Assembly (NCBI RefSeq): GCF_026011715.1
Contig: NZ_BRVM01000001.1
Span: 464,907 to 528,906 of the forward strand
Length of the DNA stretch: 64,000 nt
Direction of reading: 5' to 3'
Source of the DNA: Cytobacillus sp. NCCP-133
GTDB lineage: Bacteria > Bacillota > Bacilli > Bacillales > Cytobacillaceae
Within the stretch, counting starts at the first letter, position 1, and every line of letters starts with the position of its first letter. The notes under the pieces are model-generated. The model was not told where the DNA came from. It saw only the letters and a list, made by a program, of their open reading frames with translations, and ran no database searches. Shown in pieces: positions 35,757-45,650 of the stretch. The translations under genes and the position numbers were made by a program.

Positions 35757-35782
35757 TAAAAAAAGCATCATACCGATGCTTT
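35757..35782 (-). terminator. terminator after the diguanylate cyclase gene
   Basis: Minus strand AAAGCATC-GGTAT-GATGCTTT followed by a T run, immediately after the stop. Separates the cyclase transcript from the pilA leader. Confidence 0.85.
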
Positions 35783-37498
35783 CTACTTAACATATTCCGC
35801 AACCCTATTCCGCCCTGCCCGTTTAGCCCCAACATATAAAGCCCTATCTGCATGGCGAATCAAAGCAAGCGGATCATCTGCATCCTCTGGTGCTGATGCT
35901 ACACCAATGGAGGCGGTGATATGAACGGCTAGGTTTTTACCGCTTTCATCAATGTGCTGTTTGAGTAAGAATGGACGGTTGGCAATATTCTGTCTGATAA
36001 GTTCTGCCCAGTCTAGTGCATCACCTTTGCTGGTATCAGGCATTAATACGACAAATTCTTCGCCGCCATATCTGGCAGCAATTCCTGCCTTATTCATCAA
36101 ATGTGTGAGCCGATCTGCGAGTTCACAAAGTATTTCATTTCCGCTTTGGTGTCCATATGTATCATTTACTTGTTTAAAATGATCAATGTCTAGGATAATT
36201 AAGGACAAAAGTTCCCTTTCACCCATTTGCATGCGACTGAATTCGTCATTAAGTTTATTTTCAATATAGCGATAATTGTAAAGCCTGGTTAGTGCACATC
36301 GTTCGCTTATTGCTTTCGTTTCTTCATGGTGCTTTGCATTTTCAATTGCAATTGCAAAGTGTGAACATAATATATCGACGATCATCAATTGGGATTTTTC
36401 AAAAGCCTGCTTTTTATTTGAAGAAAGCAGAAGCACTCCGACTACTTCATTGCTGCGAACAATTGGGACACAGATAATACTTTCTGCTGCATCTGGAAGG
36501 AATTCCTTCGTAATGCTTTTCCACTCTTTTTTAGAATGAAATAATGCGGATTTTCTTGTAGACCAAACTAGTCCGCTAATCCCTTCATTTTTCCTAAGGG
36601 GGGGTAAATCAAGCGGCTTCTTTCGTCCTTTTTCAACCCGATAGATTAAATGCAATTGCTCTCGATCCATAACATCAAGGATAAAGGCATGATCTACTGG
36701 AAGCATCTCACTCAATTTAAAAATAAAAAGTTCCATGACATCATTGACTTGGAGTCGTTCCGCCATTTGATGTCCAATTTCTGTTGCCTTTTGAAGGTAA
36801 TCATTTATTTTTACACTAGAGTAATAAAGGTGAAGAATAATCGAGAGGCTCACAAATGGAACACCCACAAATAACAATGCCAGCAGCCCTACCTCAAGAT
36901 AAAGAATATAAAGAACCAGCCCAATTGGGAAAGTAATCAGCGATGTGACAGATTCCCAAACAAGATCCTTTTCGAAAAAAGAGCTTTTTCTGCCATACAC
37001 CGTATACTGAATGATACTGAGCAGCAGCTGATTTAAAGTAAAATGGATAACGGGATAGGATGTGGCAATCCAAAAGTATTCCGGGTTGGCAATAACATCA
37101 GCTCCCGTTTTCCCACCCATCGCAAAATAGGCAATCCCGCTTGCCAATGACACTGCAAAAAACATTAAAGAGTTTAGCGGCAGACGGAAGAGCTGGTCTT
37201 TTTGTACCTTCAGCTTTAAAAGGAGTATTATAACCCCCAACTGTACCATAACCATTTCCACAAAAAGTCCAAATGTCAAAAACACCGCCATTGAAACCCA
37301 TTGAAGTAAAAAAATAGGAGTATTGTTAATTACCATTGGCATGGCTGATACAAAAAACATTAGTATAAAGAAGGCGAATAGATTGACTTCCTGTCCTGCA
37401 ATCTGAGGAGGGAAGAAATGATAAGTCAGCAATAATCCTGCAGGAAAAATGATAAGCCAGATCAGCCAAATCATTTTTTTTGATTTTGAACTAACCAT
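35783..37498 (-). CDS. membrane-bound GAF-GGDEF diguanylate cyclase
   Basis: 571 residues from ATG 37498 (GGAGGAGGG site). Residues 1-210 hold about six to eight hydrophobic helices, about 240-390 a GAF sensor domain, and about 405-570 a GGDEF domain with the signature RYGGEEFVVLMP. It should make c-di-GMP from two GTP. The inhibitory RxxD, normally five residues before GGDEF, is replaced by NKAG, so product inhibition is probably weak. It lies directly upstream of the riboswitch-controlled pilin gene, though with its own terminator. Related in layout to B. subtilis DgcP-like GAF-GGDEF proteins, but this one has an added membrane region. Confidence 0.9.
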   Translation of the reverse strand: MVSSKSKKMIWLIWLIIFPAGLLLTYHFFPPQIAGQEVNLFAFFILMFFVSAMPMVINNTPIFLLQWVSMAVFLTFGLFVEMVMVQLGVIILLLKLKVQKDQLFRLPLNSLMFFAVSLASGIAYFAMGGKTGADVIANPEYFWIATSYPVIHFTLNQLLLSIIQYTVYGRKSSFFEKDLVWESVTSLITFPIGLVLYILYLEVGLLALLFVGVPFVSLSIILHLYYSSVKINDYLQKATEIGHQMAERLQVNDVMELFIFKLSEMLPVDHAFILDVMDREQLHLIYRVEKGRKKPLDLPPLRKNEGISGLVWSTRKSALFHSKKEWKSITKEFLPDAAESIICVPIVRSNEVVGVLLLSSNKKQAFEKSQLMIVDILCSHFAIAIENAKHHEETKAISERCALTRLYNYRYIENKLNDEFSRMQMGERELLSLIILDIDHFKQVNDTYGHQSGNEILCELADRLTHLMNKAGIAARYGGEEFVVLMPDTSKGDALDWAELIRQNIANRPFLLKQHIDESGKNLAVHITASIGVASAPEDADDPLALIRHADRALYVGAKRAGRNRVAEYVK

Positions 37499-37582
37499 TT
37501 TAACCCTCCTCCACATAAGACTTTAGGAAAAAAGTCGGATAATATGGATATTTTATCAAATTTTCTAACTTTTGTCACATTA

Positions 37583-38896
37583 TCAATTTTTGTCATTTAT
37601 TAGTTCTATTAAATAGGGTTTTATTTCTGACAAGAAATAGAGAGAACCTGTTACGACCAGGATACTGTCTTTATCTGTTTCTTTCAGTTCATTCTCCAAA
37701 AGCAGTTTCCAGTCTTTCTGATAATGCTTATGTCTGTTTGTACTTATTGCATATAGTTCCTCTGCCCTGGATGCTCTTGGAAAATTGAATTCTGTAAAAG
37801 CGATTTGATCTGCTGTAAAGTCAAGGCTCCCAATCATTTTGTCGAGCTTTTTATCAGATAAAGCAGCAAAAACAAGTTTTTTTCTTTTATCTTGGAAGCG
37901 ATTTGCCAATTCTGCTGTCAGAGCGGTTATTCCTTCTTCATTATGTGCCCCATCAATGATAACGAATGGGTCTTCTGACAGTATTTCAAATCTCCCTGGC
38001 CAGTATGCTTTTTTAAGGCCAGCTCTTATATGTTCGTCTCCTATTAGAAAGGAATAAAAATTCAGTAATAGCTCTGCCGCCATCACAGCAAGTGATGCAT
38101 TTTCAGTCTGGTGTTTGCCGGACATTCCTGTTTCAAGGCCTGAATATTCCTCAAAGACTGTGTTTAGGTTAAAGAATTCCCCCCTTGCCAAGGATTGGTG
38201 ACCTCCAATGCTAAATTCATTTCCCAGCTGATAAACAGGTGCCTTTTTTTCAAAAGCCTGATCTTTTATAACCGTTAACGCTTCTTCCTGTTTAACACCT
38301 GTAATGACACTTACTCCTGGTTTAATAATTCCTGCTTTCTCAAATGCTATTTTTTCATATGTATCCCCAAGGATTGCTGTATGGTCAAGCCCAATGCTTG
38401 TAATGATTGAGAGGATGGGATAAATGATATTGGTGGAATCATACCGGCCTCCTAAACCAACTTCAAACAGCACAATATCAGGAGGATGTACATGCCCAAA
38501 ATACTGGAATGCCATGGCGGTGATGATTTCAAATTCGGTTGGCCCTCCGAGTTCTGTATTTTCCAGCTCAGCTGCAAGCGGATAAATATCATTTGCCAGC
38601 CGGACAATATCTTCATCCTTGATCGGAACACCATTTAGGGAAATCCGCTCATTAAATTGCTCAAAATAAGGGGATGTAAAGGTCCCGACAGAATAACCTG
38701 CCTCCTGAAGAATCGACCTCAAAAAGGTTACTGTTGAGCCTTTGCCATTCGTTCCGCCTATGTGTACGGATTTGATTCTTCTTTCAGGATGACCGAGCCT
38801 ATCCATCATCCATTCCATCCTCTGAAGTCCCGGCTTCATCCCAAGCCTTAATCTGGAATGAATCCACTCCAGTGCTTCATCATAAGTCGTAAACAT
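37583..38896 (-). CDS. folC: folylpolyglutamate / dihydrofolate synthase FolC
   Basis: 437 residues. Mur-ligase-like enzyme with P-loop GGTNGKGSTV (about 47-56), TSPYFEQFNERI loop and DGAHNEEG near residue 316. Adds glutamates to folates. It follows valS by 72 bp as in B. subtilis. Confidence 0.95.
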   Translation of the reverse strand: MFTTYDEALEWIHSRLRLGMKPGLQRMEWMMDRLGHPERRIKSVHIGGTNGKGSTVTFLRSILQEAGYSVGTFTSPYFEQFNERISLNGVPIKDEDIVRLANDIYPLAAELENTELGGPTEFEIITAMAFQYFGHVHPPDIVLFEVGLGGRYDSTNIIYPILSIITSIGLDHTAILGDTYEKIAFEKAGIIKPGVSVITGVKQEEALTVIKDQAFEKKAPVYQLGNEFSIGGHQSLARGEFFNLNTVFEEYSGLETGMSGKHQTENASLAVMAAELLLNFYSFLIGDEHIRAGLKKAYWPGRFEILSEDPFVIIDGAHNEEGITALTAELANRFQDKRKKLVFAALSDKKLDKMIGSLDFTADQIAFTEFNFPRASRAEELYAISTNRHKHYQKDWKLLLENELKETDKDSILVVTGSLYFLSEIKPYLIELINDKN

Positions 38897-38968
38897 TTAT
38901 TTTGCACCTCCGTTATACAGGAAGGAAGACGAATCCTATATTTGGACTCGCCTTCCAATAAAGATTAT

Positions 38969-41614
38969 TTATTCTCCTTTTAATTCTTTAATGCGAGCTT
39001 CTACAGCTGCTCTCTTCTCGCTGTAATCCTGTTCTTTTGCCTTTTCTTCTTCAATCACTTTTTCAGGCGCTTTTTTAATAAAACCTTCATTTGAAAGTTT
39101 CTTTTGAACACGCTCCACTTCTTTATTTAATTTATCCCGCTCTTTCTGAAGACGGGCAACTTCTTCTTCGATGTTAATCAGACCTTCAAGCGGCAGGATA
39201 ATTTCTGCTCCTGTTACAACTGCTGTCATCGCCTTATCAGGTGTCTCAGCATCCTGCGCCAATACCAGTTCCTCAGGATTACAGAAGCGTTCAATATACC
39301 CACGGTTATTTTCTAGAGTTGCAAGAACACTCTGGTCCTTGGCTTTAACCATCATTTTAATCTTCTTGCTCATCGGCGTATTTACTTCAGCACGGCTATT
39401 GCGGACAGAGCGAATGATTTCAACAAGCAGCTTCATTTCATTTACAGCCTGGTTATCTGTGTATTCATTATTTACTGCCGGCCACTGGGCAGCCGTAATG
39501 GATTCACCTGAGTGTGGAATATTCTGCCAAATCTCTTCCGTGATAAATGGCATAAATGGGTGCAGCAGCCGCATTGTATTATCCAGAACATATGCCAGGA
39601 TGGAACGGGTTGTTTTCTTGGCCGATTCATCTTCACCATACAGCGGAAGTTTCGCCATTTCGATATACCAATCACAGAAGTCATCCCATATGAAGTTGTA
39701 TAGGACTCGGCCAACCTCGCCAAACTCATAGCGGTCAGACAATCTTGTAACCGTCTCAATTGTTTCATTCAAACGGGTTAATATCCATTTGTCAGCAACA
39801 GACTTTTCACCGCTTAAATCAATTTCTTCGTATGTTAATCCATCCATGTTCATTAATGCAAAGCGGGATGCGTTCCAGATTTTATTTGCAAAGTTCCATG
39901 TTGCCTCAACCTTTTCCATACTGAAGCGCAAATCCTGCCCTGGTGAGCTTCCTGTAGAAAGGAAGTAGCGGAGTGAATCGGCACCATACTGATCAATTAC
40001 ATCCATCGGATCAACGCCATTTCCAAGAGACTTACTCATTTTGCGTCCCTGTGAGTCACGAACCAGTCCATGGATTAATACATCCTGGAATGGACGCTGT
40101 CCTGTAAACTCGATTCCCTGGAAGATCATTCGTGATACCCAGAAGAAAATGATATCATAGCCTGTTACAAGGGCAGCTGTTGGATAGTATCTTTTATAGT
40201 CGCTTGAGTCAGTATCCGGCCAACCCATTGTCGAAAATGGCCATAGTGCTGAACTGAACCAAGTATCCAGAACATCTTTGTCCTGTTCCCAGTTTTCAAT
40301 ATCTCGAGGAGCTTCGTGTCCTACGTGAACTTCACCAGTTTCCTTGTGATACCAGGCCGGGATGCGGTGTCCCCACCAAAGCTGGCGTGAAATACACCAG
40401 TCACGAATATTTTCCATCCAGCGCAGATATGTTTTTTCAAACCGCTCTGGCACAAAATTTACTTTATCCTCTTGATTTTGGAGAGCGATGGCTTCATCCG
40501 CAAGAGGCTGCATTTTTACAAACCATTGTGTTGAAAGGTACGGTTCCACAACTGCACCGCTGCGCTCAGAATGCCCAACAGAATGCATATGCTCTTCAAT
40601 TTTGAAAAGAACTCCCTCTTCCTGAAGATCCTTCACGATTTGCTTGCGGCATTCAAAACGGTCCATCCCTTGGTATTTTCCTGCTTTACTGTTCAATGTG
40701 CCATCTTCATTCATAACGAGAATTCTTTCAAGATTGTGGCGATTTCCGATTTCAAAATCATTCGGATCGTGTGCAGGCGTAATTTTTACAGCACCAGAAC
40801 CGAAATCCATTTCTACATAGTCATCGGCCACAATCGGAATTTCCCGTCCTGTGATCGGCAGCTTAACCGTCTTGCCGATCAAATGCTTATAGCGGACATC
40901 TTCCGGATGTACGGCAACAGCTGTATCGCCAAGCATTGTCTCAGGGCGTGTAGTAGCAATTTCTATATGGCCTGAACCATCAGTAAGCGGGTATCTCATA
41001 TGATAGAAGGCACCCTGTACATCTTTATAAATAACCTCAATATCAGAAAGAGCCGTTTTAGTGGATGGGTCCCAGTTGATGATGTACTCGCCTCGATAGA
41101 TCAACCCTTTATTATAAAGAGAAACGAAAACCTCTCTTACAGCTTTAGACAGTCCTTCATCCAGAGTGAAACGCTCACGGCTGTAATCCAAACCTAATCC
41201 AAGCTTTGACCATTGCTGGCGGATATGGCTGGCATATTTCTCTTTCCATTTCCATGTTTCTTCAACAAACTTCTCGCGGCCAAGTTCATAGCGGCTTTTG
41301 CCTTCACCGCGAAGCTTCTCTTCCACCTTTGCCTGTGTTGCGATTCCTGCATGGTCCATGCCAGGCAGCCATAAAACATCATAACCCTGCATACGCTTCA
41401 TGCGTGTCAGGATATCTTGAAGAGTCGTATCCCATGCATGGCCAAGATGAAGTTTTCCTGTTACGTTTGGCGGCGGTATAACGATTGTGTAAGGCTGCTT
41501 TTTGGCATCGTCCTTCGCCTCGAAAAATTGGCCCTCGAGCCACCAGTCATATCGTCCTTTTTCAATCGACTGCGGATCATATTTAGTCGGCATAGATAAT
41601 TCGTTGTTTTCCAT
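38969..41614 (-). CDS. valS: valyl-tRNA synthetase
   Basis: 881 residues. Class I synthetase: HIGH-type motif [10 protein letters not shown] (about 52-61), editing domain (about 190-350), KMSKS motif [10 protein letters not shown] (about 525-534), anticodon domain and a C-terminal coiled-coil arm (about 815-880). Controlled by an upstream T-box leader. Confidence 0.98.
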   Translation of the reverse strand: MENNELSMPTKYDPQSIEKGRYDWWLEGQFFEAKDDAKKQPYTIVIPPPNVTGKLHLGHAWDTTLQDILTRMKRMQGYDVLWLPGMDHAGIATQAKVEEKLRGEGKSRYELGREKFVEETWKWKEKYASHIRQQWSKLGLGLDYSRERFTLDEGLSKAVREVFVSLYNKGLIYRGEYIINWDPSTKTALSDIEVIYKDVQGAFYHMRYPLTDGSGHIEIATTRPETMLGDTAVAVHPEDVRYKHLIGKTVKLPITGREIPIVADDYVEMDFGSGAVKITPAHDPNDFEIGNRHNLERILVMNEDGTLNSKAGKYQGMDRFECRKQIVKDLQEEGVLFKIEEHMHSVGHSERSGAVVEPYLSTQWFVKMQPLADEAIALQNQEDKVNFVPERFEKTYLRWMENIRDWCISRQLWWGHRIPAWYHKETGEVHVGHEAPRDIENWEQDKDVLDTWFSSALWPFSTMGWPDTDSSDYKRYYPTAALVTGYDIIFFWVSRMIFQGIEFTGQRPFQDVLIHGLVRDSQGRKMSKSLGNGVDPMDVIDQYGADSLRYFLSTGSSPGQDLRFSMEKVEATWNFANKIWNASRFALMNMDGLTYEEIDLSGEKSVADKWILTRLNETIETVTRLSDRYEFGEVGRVLYNFIWDDFCDWYIEMAKLPLYGEDESAKKTTRSILAYVLDNTMRLLHPFMPFITEEIWQNIPHSGESITAAQWPAVNNEYTDNQAVNEMKLLVEIIRSVRNSRAEVNTPMSKKIKMMVKAKDQSVLATLENNRGYIERFCNPEELVLAQDAETPDKAMTAVVTGAEIILPLEGLINIEEEVARLQKERDKLNKEVERVQKKLSNEGFIKKAPEKVIEEEKAKEQDYSEKRAAVEARIKELKGE

Positions 41615-41639
41615 ATGTTTTCTTCCTTTCTAAAGCTTT

Positions 41640-41930
41640 GCTTCAATAAAATAAAAAACTCCAATCGCCATAAAAGGACGAATGGAGTTTGCTTCGCGGT
41701 ACCACCTTTTTTTCAATCGGATAAGGAAATAATTATTTATATGCAGAATTCCCTTAAAGGATTGACTCTTAAACAGATAACGGATTTCCCGTCTTTCACT
41801 ACTCGGATGGAACCTTTCGCAAAAAATGCTCGAGGGCGACCTTCCAACAGTTCTGCCTGGAAAACCTTTCAGCTATTGGTCTTCCTCTCTAAAGGCAAAG
41901 GGCTATTGTACTCTTCCCTGTCTTAGCAAC
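41640..41930 (-). ncRNA. T-box leader of valS
   Basis: About 290 nt of structured leader. The invariant T-box GGTGGTACCGCG is at 41695-41706 (minus strand). It is followed by the terminator AAACTCCATTCG...CGATTGGAGTTTTTTATTTT (41648-41690). GAAAGG and GGGAAGAGTACAATAG blocks further 5' fit stem I. A GTC at 41838-41840 in the predicted specifier region would read valine. Uncharged tRNA-Val would favour read-through into valS. Confidence 0.93.
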
Positions 41931-42112
41931 GATATGCAGTTTATATATAAAATATACTACCGAAAAAAGGCTGTTATAGTCAATAAGGATAACCGAGTTT
42001 TTTATATATTATACGTTTTTTTCGTTCAAGCGTACTAATCACTTATAAATTAGGCCATCAATAGGCCGTTCTTTTAAAAATAGGCACTATGCATAGGGAA
42101 CGCTCATAGAAT

Positions 42113-42288
42113 AGAAATAAAGTGAAACTTCAATCAGTGGGATGCTTTTCCCCACTGATTGTTAGTTGAACCTATCGGGCCTTTACGGGCAGTTGGACTC
42201 CCGCTTATCCTACTTCGATTCCTCTGGGTCTTGGGAGAGGGAGGCTTACTGCCCGTTAGACTGCGATAAATAAGGACATCTTGGAAAG
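42113..42288 (+). repeat. family C extragenic repeat, copy 1
   Basis: Contains GTGAAACTTCAATCAGTGGG...CCCCACTGATTG (hairpin), then ATCGGGCCTTTACGGGCAGTTGG, CTTATCCT and TTACTGCCCGTTAGAC. The same blocks in reverse order occur at 50652-50900. No gene is encoded; it separates the valS leader from the small membrane protein. Confidence 0.7.
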
Positions 42289-42300
42289 GGGCATGGGACA

Positions 42301-42492
42301 TTGAGAAGAAAATACAACCCTTACACACTGCCTCCCTGGTTAAGGACTGCGAGGAACGTGTGTGCACAGTTCATTATTCCATTCTGTGTTTTTCAGGGCA
42401 TTAGAACCATCTTATTGCCCACAACGTTTGATGTGCTGCTGCTTTCACTGTTTATTCTGATTGCGATTGCTTTCCATATTGAATTAATTTAG
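42301..42492 (+). CDS. small membrane protein, 63 residues, unknown function
   Basis: TTG start at 42301 with GGAAAGGGG nine bases before it, and a hairpin terminator just after the stop. The sequence opens with basic RRKYNPYTLPPWLRTARN, then has two hydrophobic helices (about 22-42 and 44-62), ending in HIELI. Both a ribosome site and a terminator fit it, which favours a real gene. I do not recognise the family. Convergent with ysxE. Confidence 0.6.
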   Translation: MRRKYNPYTLPPWLRTARNVCAQFIIPFCVFQGIRTILLPTTFDVLLLSLFILIAIAFHIELI

Positions 42493-42525
42493 GAGCCCAA
42501 ACTATCAGCTTTGGGCTCCTTCTTG
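42492..42525. terminator. terminator between the small membrane gene and ysxE
   Basis: GGAGCCCAAA...TTTGGGCTCC with an 8-base loop, followed on the plus strand by TTCTTG. The ysxE stop lies inside it. Confidence 0.6.
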
Positions 42526-43572
42526 CTCTTGAGCTTCAGCAGCAGCTTTTGCTTCCTGCTTTTGACGTTCGATTTCATCTATTCTCATTGCTGCATATTC
42601 AGTATTTTTCAACAGCCAATACTGCCTTTGAAGATGCTGGACGGATTTTCTTTCCCCCCTCTTCTGGGCTCCTTTATGATATTGTTCCGCAGCTCTGATG
42701 ATGGATCCTGGATGAGCAAAATAACTCTGAAATAACAGCATCTCATCCTCTTTAAAAGGGAAATACTTTAAATAAGTGTAAATCCAATCTACACTTTCAT
42801 CCGATCTCTTCGGAAAAGTTTTCAGCGTCCGTGATAAAAATGGCAGCAAATCATGAAGAGGAGAGCTTTGCCTCGCATTCTCAAAATTCATGAAGTATCC
42901 GTATCCTCTGTCATCATATAAAAAATGTTCCGTAGATACCTTTCCATGAACGATGACCGTCCGAGCTTTATCACTATCTTTTGTTTTTTGGTACCAGCTC
43001 TTTAGTTTATTAGTCGAGTATTTTAGGGCCTGGCTAACATCATGATAGTAAAGAGTAAACATCAGCTCAAAGGGTGACATATATTCTTTTCTTTCACAAG
43101 ATTCGATAAAACCAACCAAAAACTCGTTCTCTTTCTCCCACTCCTCCAATGTTTTTTCATAATGTTCGGTTCTCTCTTCCTTTTGGATGGGAACTTCACG
43201 CGATGACAGCGTGTGCAGGCGGGCAAGCTCCCTGAGCATTTGCTGATGGCGTTCAAACCGGTCTTCTTTCTCTTCATTAGGCAGCCAGGGCATCAAATAA
43301 AAAAGCTCATTCTGATGCAGGACCGCATATCTGCCATCCACCGAAGGATATATAGGAACAATTCTGTTATATCCTTTTTGATAAAGGTTCTGGACATGCC
43401 GTATGAAATCTGCCCCATGCTGTGGCTTAATTTTCTTTAAGGCAAAAACGCCTTTATTGCTGTAAATTTTTTGGACTCTCCCAAATTCCTCAACGAAATG
43501 CGGCTCTACCGAATAATGTTTTAAAATGGGAGAGACTTTTTGCAGCCGATTTTTTTCTTCCACGGTAACCAC
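42505..43572 (-). CDS. ysxE: YsxE, CotS-family spore coat protein
   Basis: 355 residues. Kinase-like fold as in CotS/YutH, with VIVHGKVSTEHFLYDD at about 215-230, where the catalytic Asp of true kinases is not in its usual place, so it may be catalytically inactive. In B. subtilis YsxE is a coat protein depending on the neighbouring SpoVID. The C-terminal 40 residues are Gln/Glu/Ala-rich. It lies downstream of spoVID with 166 bp between. Confidence 0.88.
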   Translation of the reverse strand: MVTVEEKNRLQKVSPILKHYSVEPHFVEEFGRVQKIYSNKGVFALKKIKPQHGADFIRHVQNLYQKGYNRIVPIYPSVDGRYAVLHQNELFYLMPWLPNEEKEDRFERHQQMLRELARLHTLSSREVPIQKEERTEHYEKTLEEWEKENEFLVGFIESCERKEYMSPFELMFTLYYHDVSQALKYSTNKLKSWYQKTKDSDKARTVIVHGKVSTEHFLYDDRGYGYFMNFENARQSSPLHDLLPFLSRTLKTFPKRSDESVDWIYTYLKYFPFKEDEMLLFQSYFAHPGSIIRAAEQYHKGAQKRGERKSVQHLQRQYWLLKNTEYAAMRIDEIERQKQEAKAAAEAQEQEGAQS

Positions 43573-43738
43573 TCTCTTTCCAAACGCTTGATCCCAGTAA
43601 GAGAAAACTCCACTCTCTGGAACTTTTAAGCCTGTTTGTTCAGCTTTATTCTTGGTATTTCTTTAGATATGGCAACAATTATTTCATCAAATGAAAAGAG
43701 CTGAGCAGGGGATCTCTACCTGCTCAGCTGTTTACCAT

Positions 43739-45064
43739 TTAATGGGCTACCGCAACAGGAATGTACAGCACTTGCCCTTCATAAATATCCTGATTTATCT
43801 CCAACTGATTCACCCTCAGCAATTGCTGGGCAGGAATCTCATACCTTTCTGCAATCGCATCGATGGTATCTCCGTTCTGAACGATGCAAACTTTTAGCTT
43901 TACATGTTCCTCTTCCTCTTCTTTGCGAGCGAAGAATTCTGTTAATGACATACTTTTCTTCTTTGAGAACTTCTTCTTTTTGGCTTCCTGTTCTGAAGAA
44001 GATGATGATTCATCTTCTACCTCCTCAGGACTTTCCTGTGCAGCTGCTTCCACAGGTTTCTTTTCGTAAGAAGGGCTATCTGACTCAGACGCCTCAGTCA
44101 TTTCATAGATTTCTTGCGCTGTTGGTGCCGCTTCTTCGCTCCTCTGGGATGCAAATGATATTTCTGGTGTAGATTCAGCAGGCTTTTCTTCTTCCTTTTC
44201 CAGTTTTTCTTCAAGTGAAGCTGAGGCTTCCGATGATTTTGCTTCAAATGCTGCTGCAGCTTGAGATGATTTTGCTTCAAATGCTGCTGCAGCTTGAGAT
44301 GATTTTACATCAAGGGCAGCTGGAACCTCTGAAGGTTTTGCTTCCTGTTCTTCCTTCACAGGCTGTTTCCTGGCCTTTGCCTCAAACGGAATATAAACCT
44401 CTTCAGGCTCATTCTCGTCTTCTTCCGCCTCCTGTTCGCGATTCTCTTCATCTTCAGCCTCGTAAACTGGTTCAGCTGCTTCTTGCTCTTGTTCTTCTTC
44501 CTGATAAGCTGACCATTCTTCCCTATATACTGTTTCTTCTTGAATTTCTTCCAAATCTTTTGAAGATCTATAAAGCGGTTCAAGTTCTTCTACTTCAAGT
44601 CCTTCCTGCCATTCCTGAACAGGAATATGCTGCTGATCACCATATAATCCCGTTATCGTTAAATTCGCTGCCAGCTTCATGCAGCTTCTTTCGGGCAGAA
44701 CATAGTCAAATGATTCTACCGCTACATCAATATCGTAGATGCTTTGGATTCTATTATTTGGGATCGTAATATCTACAGGAAAGCAGTGTTTAAATTCGCA
44801 GATTCCCTCTTCTCTTTCCTCGACTGCCTGAACAAATTTGGCCCCGGCTGCAGCTTCTTCATCAGCGGCGCCTTCTTCCTCAGTGCGTTTATATTCGCCC
44901 GCCAGTTCAAGCGCTCCCTGAATTGTTACATATTGATCGCTTTCCTGAATAGTTATATTAGGATCTAACGATATGGAGATCATTTCTGATACTTCCTGTC
45001 CTTTTTGAAACCAGACCGATTCTTCTAAAGAAAATCGTAAGCACGATGGATTCCCCTGAGACAA
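43739..45064 (-). CDS. spoVID: SpoVID spore coat encasement protein
   Basis: 441 residues from a TTG at 45064 (AAGGGAGGAG site; B. subtilis SpoVID begins at the same place in the alignment with RLQFSVEES). The N-terminal 150 residues are the conserved domain that meets SpoIVA and SpoVM. The middle (about 160-370) is acidic and repetitive. The last 50 residues form a LysM domain (VCIVQNGDTIDAIAERY). SpoVID recruits SafA around the forespore; the SafA gene is in this window. Confidence 0.93.
   Translation of the reverse strand: MSQGNPSCLRFSLEESVWFQKGQEVSEMISISLDPNITIQESDQYVTIQGALELAGEYKRTEEEGAADEEAAAGAKFVQAVEEREEGICEFKHCFPVDITIPNNRIQSIYDIDVAVESFDYVLPERSCMKLAANLTITGLYGDQQHIPVQEWQEGLEVEELEPLYRSSKDLEEIQEETVYREEWSAYQEEEQEQEAAEPVYEAEDEENREQEAEEDENEPEEVYIPFEAKARKQPVKEEQEAKPSEVPAALDVKSSQAAAAFEAKSSQAAAAFEAKSSEASASLEEKLEKEEEKPAESTPEISFASQRSEEAAPTAQEIYEMTEASESDSPSYEKKPVEAAAQESPEEVEDESSSSSEQEAKKKKFSKKKSMSLTEFFARKEEEEEHVKLKVCIVQNGDTIDAIAERYEIPAQQLLRVNQLEINQDIYEGQVLYIPVAVAH
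44233..44312 (-). repeat. 33-bp tandem repeats in spoVID
   Basis: A 33-bp unit encoding SSQAAAAFEAK occurs twice without change and twice in altered form (SSEASASLEEK, VKSSQ). It lies in the acidic, low-complexity middle of the protein. Confidence 0.8.
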
Positions 45065-45113
45065 AGCGACTCCTCCCTTCAAATCTTCACGTTTAATCAC
45101 TATGTCATTAACA

Positions 45114-45142
45114 ATCCTATGAGAGGTTTCTAGAATTTATGA
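45114..45142 (-). promoter_or_regulatory. possible sigma-E promoter of spoVID
   Basis: Minus strand TCATAAATT (45134-45142), about 12 bp, CATAGGAT (45114-45121). A moderate match to sigma-E, the factor known to transcribe spoVID in B. subtilis. Confidence 0.35.
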
Positions 45143-45194
45143 TTAGAAAAAAACTTTGAGGGAATCTTGGATAAAATTCTTGTGTTTAGATAAA

Positions 45195-45365
45195 GCTCCT
45201 TGGAACTACGTTTCTCGCGGCTGCTTGTGATTCCCACTGCAGGTACTCAAGCTGCCGCAGGCGTCCGGGAGCCTCCTTTGCACTGCGCCTCCGGGGTCTA
45301 CCTTTGACTCGCTCCTCCCGAGGAGTCTCCCGCCTTCCTCTACAATCAACACCAAGCAAAATAAA
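45195..45365 (+). repeat. family A extragenic repeat in the spoVID-hemL gap
   Basis: Contains CTGCAGGTACTCAAGCTGC, GGGAGCCTCCTTTGCACTGC, CCTCCGGGGTCTACC, CTCCCGAGGAGTC and ACAATCAACA in family A order. The 5' border is degenerate. Confidence 0.55.
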
Positions 45366-45480
45366 AATTCATCATGATCACAGCGAATCTTTTAGATATC
45401 CAATCCTACATTTGTAAAACTAATACTGGGACAAAATAGAAACTATCTAGATTCTTGTCGACAAATTGAAAAAATAAAAA

Positions 45481-45640
45481 GAGTCTGGGACAAAAGTGTT
45501 TTAATCAAATAAAAATCCGAACTATAACTTAGAATTTCTTAATTAGAATTCTAGTTAGTTCGGATTTTTTCTTTATATAACTATTTTGTTTTATAATTAT
45601 TCGCCTTTAGAACTGAATGATTTAGTTTTGTCCCAGCCTC
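45481..45640 (-). repeat. nested inverted-repeat element (family D) after hemL
   Basis: The 160-bp element is bounded by 15-bp inverted repeats GAGTCTGGGACAAAA (45481-45495) and TTTTGTCCCAGCCTC (45626-45640), with one mismatch. Inside is a second perfect inverted repeat, AAAAATCCGAACTA (45511-45524) with TAGTTCGGATTTTT (45556-45569), resembling a terminator. No protein is encoded. It starts 11 bp beyond the hemL stop and may end the hem transcript. No clear target duplication was seen. Confidence 0.7.
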
Positions 45641-45650
45641 CTGGTCTTGC

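Noticed and set aside
39171..39731. Plus-strand frame of 186 codons opposite valS
   Set aside because: Overlaps the well-conserved valS coding sequence; no ribosome site or family resemblance.
44215..44769. Plus-strand open frame of 184 codons opposite spoVID
   Set aside because: Leu/Pro-rich antisense of the acidic SpoVID repeat region; no start signals.
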